9,240 nt of DNA, taken from DATIJJ01 sp039936115 (GTDB lineage: Bacteria; Pseudomonadota; Gammaproteobacteria; DSM-16500). Location of the stretch: assembly GCA_039936115.1 (NCBI GenBank), contig JBDTIZ010000022.1:1-9240 (forward strand). The letters run 5' to 3'. The notes under the pieces were generated by a model. The model saw only the letters and a list, made by a program, of their open reading frames with translations. It did no database searches and was not told where the DNA came from. Shown here piece by piece: positions 5,138 through 9,240 of this stretch. Made by a program: the position numbers and the translations under genes. Every line of letters starts with the position of its first letter. Within the stretch, counting starts at the first letter, position 1.

Positions 5138-5458
5138 ATGAAGAAATTTTCACAATTAATGATCTCCGCTAGTGTTGTTTTTACTTGTTCAACAGTATAC
5201 GCTGCTACAGTGAAAATTGACACCGATCAGTTAGAAATAGGCGGAGGTTGTGGCGGAAGTCCTTATGTGACTCGTCCGGGTCATCTTGATAAAATACCAG
5301 CTTCACTTTTTGAAACGTATTATTTTGGCATTACAAAACATTTACATAAAGGTGGGCAGGTCACTTTGACTCCTTCCAATGGTGAGATAACCTGTGAGAC
5401 AGGTCAGGGTGGAAAACCTCAACAATTCGGGGATAAAAGATACTGCTTAAGTAATTAG
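5138..5458 (+). CDS. small secreted Gly/Cys-containing protein, family unknown
   Basis: A 106-residue protein. The start is fixed by AAGGAG six bases before the ATG. Residues 1-22 are a clear signal peptide (MKK, hydrophobic segment LMISASVVFTCSTVYA, cleavage at AYA-like VYA/ATV). The mature protein of about 84 residues has three cysteines: in I-G-G-G-C-G-G-S near residue 38, in E-I-T-C-E-T-G and in K-R-Y-C-L-S-N. It also has a Gly-rich turn and a G-G-Q-V-T-L-T-P strand. The cysteines could allow one disulfide plus one free thiol. No family is recognised. It is likely periplasmic. It is preceded by a perfect FNR-type box and followed by a hairpin at 5471-5494 that is directly abutted by an IS5-type end. 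Confidence 0.7.
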   Translation: MKKFSQLMISASVVFTCSTVYAATVKIDTDQLEIGGGCGGSPYVTRPGHLDKIPASLFETYYFGITKHLHKGGQVTLTPSNGEITCETGQGGKPQQFGDKRYCLSN

Positions 5459-5470
5459 TATAAGCACAAA

Positions 5471-5494
5471 GCATGAGCCATTACTGGCTCATGC
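5471..5494 (+). terminator. hairpin after the secreted protein gene, T-tract displaced by an IS end
   Basis: GCATGAGCCA (5471-5480) and TGGCTCATGC (5485-5494) form a perfect 10-bp stem with loop TTAC, 12 bp after the stop codon. One base later an IS5-type terminal repeat starts (5496). The usual T-run is therefore replaced by TGGCTTTGTTG. Confidence 0.75.
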
Positions 5495-5495
5495 T

Positions 5496-5818
5496 GGCTT
5501 TGTTGATTAACCCCGCATCCCTTCCAATTTATAAAATTTAGGCGGTTTTATAGCTTGATGACATGCCTAAGCTTGTCATTTTATTTAAACGCCGCATCCA
5601 ATAGTTGATTCATTTTTTTGATGCAAAAATTCTTGCGCATGTAATTTGTTTCCCAATATTTTTTTATAACGTTGAATACATAGTTCAGAATAATTTCTAT
5701 TCCTATACTTTCGTATTCTCTGCCAATTAATTCGACCAAACGGAGTTTTTCTTTTTAATCGCTTCGATTTTTTGAAAATATAATCTTTTTAATTCCTCGT
5801 GAGATAGATTAACTATCA
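5496..5818 (-). mobile_element. IS5-family (IS903-like) element remnant
   Basis: The left edge, GGCTTTGTTGATTAA (5496-5510), resembles the IS903-group terminal repeat GGCTTTGTTGAATAA. Inside, on the minus strand, is the C-terminal end of a transposase. Frame one reads INWQRIRKY, NYSELCIQRYKKILGNKLHA and EFLHQKNESTIGCGV to a stop at about 5584. The next frame continues LNKMTSLGMSSSYKTA to the stop at 5538-5540. Restoring one T in the run at the junction rejoins them. The R-Y-K-x-x-L-G-N-K-L-H-A-x-E-F and L-N-x-M-T-S-L-G-M signatures are typical of IS5-type transposases. The 5' half of the transposase and the other terminal repeat are missing. Coding resemblance fades beyond about 5746, and the remnant appears to end near the IS6-type repeat at 5819. 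It fills most of the 416-bp gap between the secreted protein and the TPR gene. Confidence 0.75.
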
Positions 5819-5832
5819 GGTTCTGTCGCAAA
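5819..5832 (+). repeat. isolated IS6-type terminal inverted repeat
   Basis: GGTTCTGTCGCAAA matches 13 of 14 bases of the IS6 element end at 8981-8994 (GGTTCTGTCACAAA), in the same orientation. No IS6 transposase follows; the TPR gene ends 43 bp to the right. It is either a leftover end from a deleted IS6 copy or a chance match. Confidence 0.5.
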
Positions 5833-5874
5833 AACTATTTTCATAGCTTATCCATATGCACTTGGAACCTATTT

Positions 5875-8778
5875 TTAAAAAACAGGACCGTTTACCCATT
5901 TTTTTGAATTACTTTGGGGAGCTACCATTTCAGAACCAATCTGTGCCACCATTCTCTGTTGACTGAACAAATAATTTCTATCAACTCTCGCTTTGTGCCC
6001 CTTCACTTTTTCCAGCGGACCCTCTAACTTTATACCAAAACCTGCCAATTCAGCCGATAAAAATTGATGCATCTGTTCTTCTGTTGGTTGTGACGGTAAT
6101 TTAAAATAAGGAACCGCAACGAAATCCAGTTGGATGTCCTCTTCGGAATGTATTTGTGGAATTTGCACCAAAGTCTCATGTGCGCGCGTTTTTAAATTTA
6201 AAACAGGCTCATCTTTTTCATCACCATGCAAATAATGCTGCGGGCCCCGAATATCTAAAATTAAAAAATGGCGTTCATCGAGCTGAAAAAATCCGTCTAC
6301 AGGTAATGAGTGAATAATTTTTTCCGCCTTTGCATCTGGGAAATATTTTTTTAAAAAAGAAAATAATATATTTTGAAAAGCAGAAATCGTGCTCACCACT
6401 GTTTTTTGGGTGAGATTATCTGCCAGTGATTTTAATAAATATCTATCGATTTCAAGCTGCGGATAAAATTTTCCAAAGTAAGTTAAAGCCTGATAAACTT
6501 GTTGAAAATAAATAGTATCATCCCCAGGAATATGCGCTTGCTTGGTTTTTTCTTCACTCATTTTCTGTTTGTCGTTCACGACTTGTTTGCATTGTTTTAA
6601 AAGGCTTTGGACAAACCGCTTAAATTCATCGAGCTGCTTATCAAAACTTACAAGTTCTGCATTATCGAATTGCATCAAACAAAAAATTAAATTAGAAAAA
6701 ATGCGCTTGTATCGTTCGTTAACGGGAAAAATACTCCATTTTATTGAGCTGGAAAATATTTTTTCTTTTAACTCTGGTAACTGTTTTTTAAAAATGGATA
6801 ACGCAGGATCTAATCGGGTCATCGCATACAACAACGCAACTTGAGGCTCTAGATCCAGCTGTGGCAAAGCTAGCATTTTTTTATAAAATAAAATTACACA
6901 TTCCGCATGCTCTGGGGCATTAGCTGTTAAATAGAATTTACTGGCGCCAACAATGATTTTCAGAATATCACTCTGCGACAATTTATCCTCTTCTAAAGCC
7001 TTTGACGACTTCTTGAGTGCTACACGCTGCAAAAAATACTGGCTTTGATGAAAGTTACGGTTGGCGAGACAATTCTCAGTCAACATTCCCACTCGGTGGA
7101 TGACATCAACAATATCTGCGGATGAAGTGCTCAATGGGACTAATTCTAATATCTCAGTGATCATGCGTTCGAATTTTCCAGCATATTGTCCAAACAACGG
7201 TCCTCTTAGCTCTACACCTGCGGGTGATATTTTTTTGCTGAGAATAGCAGGAATAACCCTATCTACCGGAGATGTTGGAGAAAATTCTTCCGCGCGATAT
7301 TCCTGGGGACGAGCTTGCTTGAAGCAAAGTTCTAGCTCTGGCAAGAGGGCCTGTAATTCCTGAATCAAATTTTTTCTTGAATCTGATAATGCAGTTTTTT
7401 CAACTAATTTGTTAAATTTTTCTTGTAGAATAGAAAAGAGATTACTCGCTGCAGCTGTAACGCCAGCTGCAAGTGCTTGTCGATAATAATTTTCTGCTTC
7501 TTCTTTATCTGGCTCTGTTCCCAATCCATTTTGAATAAAGACTGCTGCATTAAACATCGCCGGACCAAAGCCCAGGGCAGCTGCTTGTTTAAATTTTTCC
7601 AGCGCTAAGGTATTATTTTTTACTGATTTTTCTGTGGGATATTTGCCTTCGGTTCCAGAATTTAGATTTATGAGAGTGTGGCCAGTTTCAAACTGAGGAA
7701 TAAAAGTTTTAATTGCAATATCTTCAAAATAATAAAAAGCTACATAATAATAGGCACTAGCCTCTTTTTGTGCTTCTGCCTCAGCAAAACAATTTAATGC
7801 TTCTGTCACATTTCTTTTTTGGGGATCAAAAAGAAATATTCGTCCTAAGTTAACTTGCGAAGGTGCATACTTCAATCGACGCGCCTCCGTGTATAAGCTT
7901 ATTGCCTGATCTATATCTTTATTGACATCTTCACCATGCTCAAGTTTCCAGCCTAAATCATGCCAAGCTTCAGCTCGTCCCAATGAAGCGGCAAAATGTA
8001 ATAACTCAAATGTTTTTTCTGGATTAGCAACGATTCCTTCTTCGTTGCTATCTAATAAATTAGCCCAATTGTGCGCGGCTGAAGCAGCAGCAGATTTAAT
8101 TCGCGGCGAAAAAGCTGAAGTAGCATTTAGCTGATAAGATTCAACACATTGTTTGAAATACTTTAGCGCTTCGCGAGGGTCCTGTTTGATGAAATCTTTT
8201 GTCTGATAAACTATTGCCATTTGATAGAGCGAAATGATTTTATAATCTATTGCGGCTGTCGTATTGTTTATCGCCCATTCAAAATGAACAATAGCTTCGA
8301 AGAATTTTTGGCTGTTACATAACTCTGCTCCCAAATTTATACGAGCACAGACTAATCCATTGAGAGCTGCCAGCCTAAATTCAGGTTTCTTTTTAATTTT
8401 ATTAAATTGCTCTATCGCTTCTTTAGGATTCGTTTGTGCAAGGATTTCGGCAAGTTCGCACCGTGCTTTAGGATGATCTTGCTTTAAAGCAAGTGCTTCC
8501 CTATAAGAGGCTTCTGCTCGATCGCTGTTTCCTAATTGTTTATAACAGAGTCCCACGTTAACACACGCATTAGCCTGAATATCGATAAAGTTTTCTATTG
8601 CTTGTTTAAAAGGTACAAAAGAAGGAGAGCGAGTTAAAGAAAGCACACTTAAAAATTTTTCAAGTGCTTCCTGGTATTTTTCCTCTATAATTAAACTATT
8701 TCCACTTACATTCGCCTTATTTATCAACGATATCAATTTGATTTGCTGCGCCTGCTTTTCAACCCGTTTTGATTCCAT
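5875..8778 (-). CDS. large TPR/Sel1-repeat protein with C-terminal RAP-like domain
   Basis: A 967-residue soluble protein without signal peptide or membrane segment. A canonical TPR lies at about 69-102 (ANACVNVGLCYKQLGNSDRA, EASYREALAL), with further TPR-like helices to about 215. Sel1-like repeats are at about 252-318 (TFELLHFAASLGRAEAWHDLG) and 388-447 (ALEKFKQAAALGFGPAMFNA, EAENYYRQALAAG). Residues 455-820 are helical and unassigned. Residues about 827-910 read V-D-G-F-F-Q-L-D-E-R-H-F-L-I-L-D-I-R-G-P-Q-H-Y-L, later L-K-T-R-A, V-A-V-P-Y-F-K-L, and a final helix. This matches the RAP domain pattern (strand, D-G-P-x-H-[FY], T-x-x-K-x-R, [VI]-P-Y-[FY]-x-W), although W is replaced by L. RAP domains have an endonuclease-like fold and occur in RNA-associated helical-repeat proteins, including some from Coxiella and Orientia. 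The start has GAGG nine bases upstream. The gene stands alone between IS remnants. A secreted effector role is possible but unproven. Confidence 0.75.
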   Translation of the reverse strand: MESKRVEKQAQQIKLISLINKANVSGNSLIIEEKYQEALEKFLSVLSLTRSPSFVPFKQAIENFIDIQANACVNVGLCYKQLGNSDRAEASYREALALKQDHPKARCELAEILAQTNPKEAIEQFNKIKKKPEFRLAALNGLVCARINLGAELCNSQKFFEAIVHFEWAINNTTAAIDYKIISLYQMAIVYQTKDFIKQDPREALKYFKQCVESYQLNATSAFSPRIKSAAASAAHNWANLLDSNEEGIVANPEKTFELLHFAASLGRAEAWHDLGWKLEHGEDVNKDIDQAISLYTEARRLKYAPSQVNLGRIFLFDPQKRNVTEALNCFAEAEAQKEASAYYYVAFYYFEDIAIKTFIPQFETGHTLINLNSGTEGKYPTEKSVKNNTLALEKFKQAAALGFGPAMFNAAVFIQNGLGTEPDKEEAENYYRQALAAGVTAAASNLFSILQEKFNKLVEKTALSDSRKNLIQELQALLPELELCFKQARPQEYRAEEFSPTSPVDRVIPAILSKKISPAGVELRGPLFGQYAGKFERMITEILELVPLSTSSADIVDVIHRVGMLTENCLANRNFHQSQYFLQRVALKKSSKALEEDKLSQSDILKIIVGASKFYLTANAPEHAECVILFYKKMLALPQLDLEPQVALLYAMTRLDPALSIFKKQLPELKEKIFSSSIKWSIFPVNERYKRIFSNLIFCLMQFDNAELVSFDKQLDEFKRFVQSLLKQCKQVVNDKQKMSEEKTKQAHIPGDDTIYFQQVYQALTYFGKFYPQLEIDRYLLKSLADNLTQKTVVSTISAFQNILFSFLKKYFPDAKAEKIIHSLPVDGFFQLDERHFLILDIRGPQHYLHGDEKDEPVLNLKTRAHETLVQIPQIHSEEDIQLDFVAVPYFKLPSQPTEEQMHQFLSAELAGFGIKLEGPLEKVKGHKARVDRNYLFSQQRMVAQIGSEMVAPQSNSKKWVNGPVF

Positions 8779-8820
8779 AGATAGCTACCTCACGTGCTTA
8801 TAAGAATTTTAGTGAGGATA

Positions 8821-8849
8821 AGTATAACAAGCTGGGCTTTTATTGTACA
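8821..8849 (-). promoter_or_regulatory. sigma-70-type promoter of the TPR/RAP gene
   Basis: On the minus strand TATACT (8826-8821, 5/6 to TATAAT) is preceded by TGTACA (8849-8844, 4/6 to TTGACA) with exactly 17 bp between them. It lies 43 bp upstream of the ATG at 8778. No FNR-type box is near. Confidence 0.6.
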
Positions 8850-8862
8850 TTGATCATACAAG

Positions 8863-8879
8863 TACCGTCTAATACGGTA
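8863..8879. repeat. short inverted repeat upstream of the TPR/RAP promoter
   Basis: TACCGT (8863-8868) and ACGGTA (8874-8879) form a perfect 6-bp inverted repeat around CTAAT. It lies 14 bp upstream of the -35-like hexamer, a position typical of an activator operator. It is short enough to be chance. Confidence 0.35.
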
Positions 8880-8980
8880 TAAGCCGGGATACGTGTTACT
8901 ACCCTCCCATAAGCCCAAAAACTAATAACTTATCTCTAAATCAACATCAATACTCTCAATTTCATTTGTTAGGTTGCAAC

Positions 8981-9240
8981 GGTTCTGTCACAAATTTAAT
9001 TTTTAGGATAAAAAAATCCGAACGTATTTTCCCTAGACGCAACTATGCTGCTAACGCATAAAATTGTTGAAATGCAAAAATATTTTCTGCGTTAATATAC
9101 TGGCCTCTTCAGTATGCGGCAAAGCTCAATGCCAGAAAGAGTCGCTTCAGCAGAATGAAATGCTTTGAACCCCATCATAGGTTTTGTGATTCGCTTAATA
9201 CCACGATGGTCTTGTTCAACAATATTATTCAAATATTTTA
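8981..9240 (-). mobile_element. IS6-family insertion sequence, terminal part (cut by window edge)
   Basis: The element end is GGTTCTGTCACAAA (8981-8994), of the IS6-family type. The transposase C-terminus follows within 50 bp, as is normal for these compact elements. The eight bases outside the end, GTTGCAAC (8973-8980), are themselves palindromic and may be half of a target duplication. The remainder lies beyond the right edge. The interval 8880-8980 to its left contains no gene. Confidence 0.8.
9043..9240 (-). pseudogene. IS6-family transposase, C-terminal part with a tail frameshift
   Basis: From the right edge the minus-strand frame reads YLNNIVEQDHRGIKRITKPM, then GFKAFHSAEATLSGIELCRI, then LKRPVY, stopping at 9092-9094. 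This is the C-terminal catalytic end of IS6 transposases; the Glu of V-E-Q-D-H-R is the third acidic residue of the DDE triad. The normal continuation is present in another frame: QYINAENIFAFQQFYALAA, ending at the TAG at 9043-9045. Two bases are missing after the L-K-R codons. The frameshift lies after the catalytic core, so activity may be reduced rather than lost. Confidence 0.8.

Noticed and set aside
6542..8134. Several plus-strand open frames of 70-100 codons opposite the TPR/RAP gene
   Set aside because: They have no ribosome sites or recognisable motifs and lie within a continuous 967-codon gene on the other strand.

Overview
The window is AT-rich, IS-littered gammaproteobacterial DNA. 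The protein styles point to a Legionella/Coxiella-like host-associated bacterium (order Legionellales): a very long TPR/Sel1 protein, several decayed genes, and remnants of three different IS families. This placement is inference from style; there is no rRNA or core marker gene here.

Layout. At 1-118 lies the C-terminal tail of an IS30-family transposase. Positions 130-5458 form a compact stress-gene island: a secreted BON-domain protein (minus strand); an MscS-type mechanosensitive channel; the N-terminal half of a short-chain dehydrogenase that is now broken; a 62-residue Lys/His-rich small protein; a frameshifted, 5'-truncated gene of unknown function (minus); a secreted CsbD-like protein (minus); a second small protein paralogous to the first; a CsbD-like protein with a C-terminal hydrophobic anchor; and a small secreted Gly/Cys protein. 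At 5496-5818 is an IS5-family (IS903-like) remnant, then an isolated IS6-type end. At 5875-8778 (minus) is a 967-residue protein with N-terminal TPR and Sel1-like repeats and a C-terminal segment that I read as a RAP domain. From 8981 to the right edge is the terminal part of an IS6-family element.

The most striking signal is regulatory. Five perfect copies of the palindrome TTGAT-N4-ATCAA, the consensus of FNR/ANR-type oxygen-responsive regulators, lie at 527-540, 1884-1897, 2438-2451, 4212-4225 and 5028-5041. Each is upstream of an island gene, and none occurs in the 4.2 kb to the right. At three of them a -10-like hexamer starts exactly 28.5 bp from the box centre, the geometry of a class II FNR-activated promoter. 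The island therefore looks like a small low-oxygen or stationary-phase envelope-stress regulon. It includes two copies of a self-contained module: FNR box, -10, small Lys-rich protein, and a hairpin terminator whose 10-bp stem shows a compensatory C-G to T-A change. The regulator itself is not in the window. The right-hand TPR/RAP gene has its own ordinary-looking promoter and appears unrelated to the regulon.
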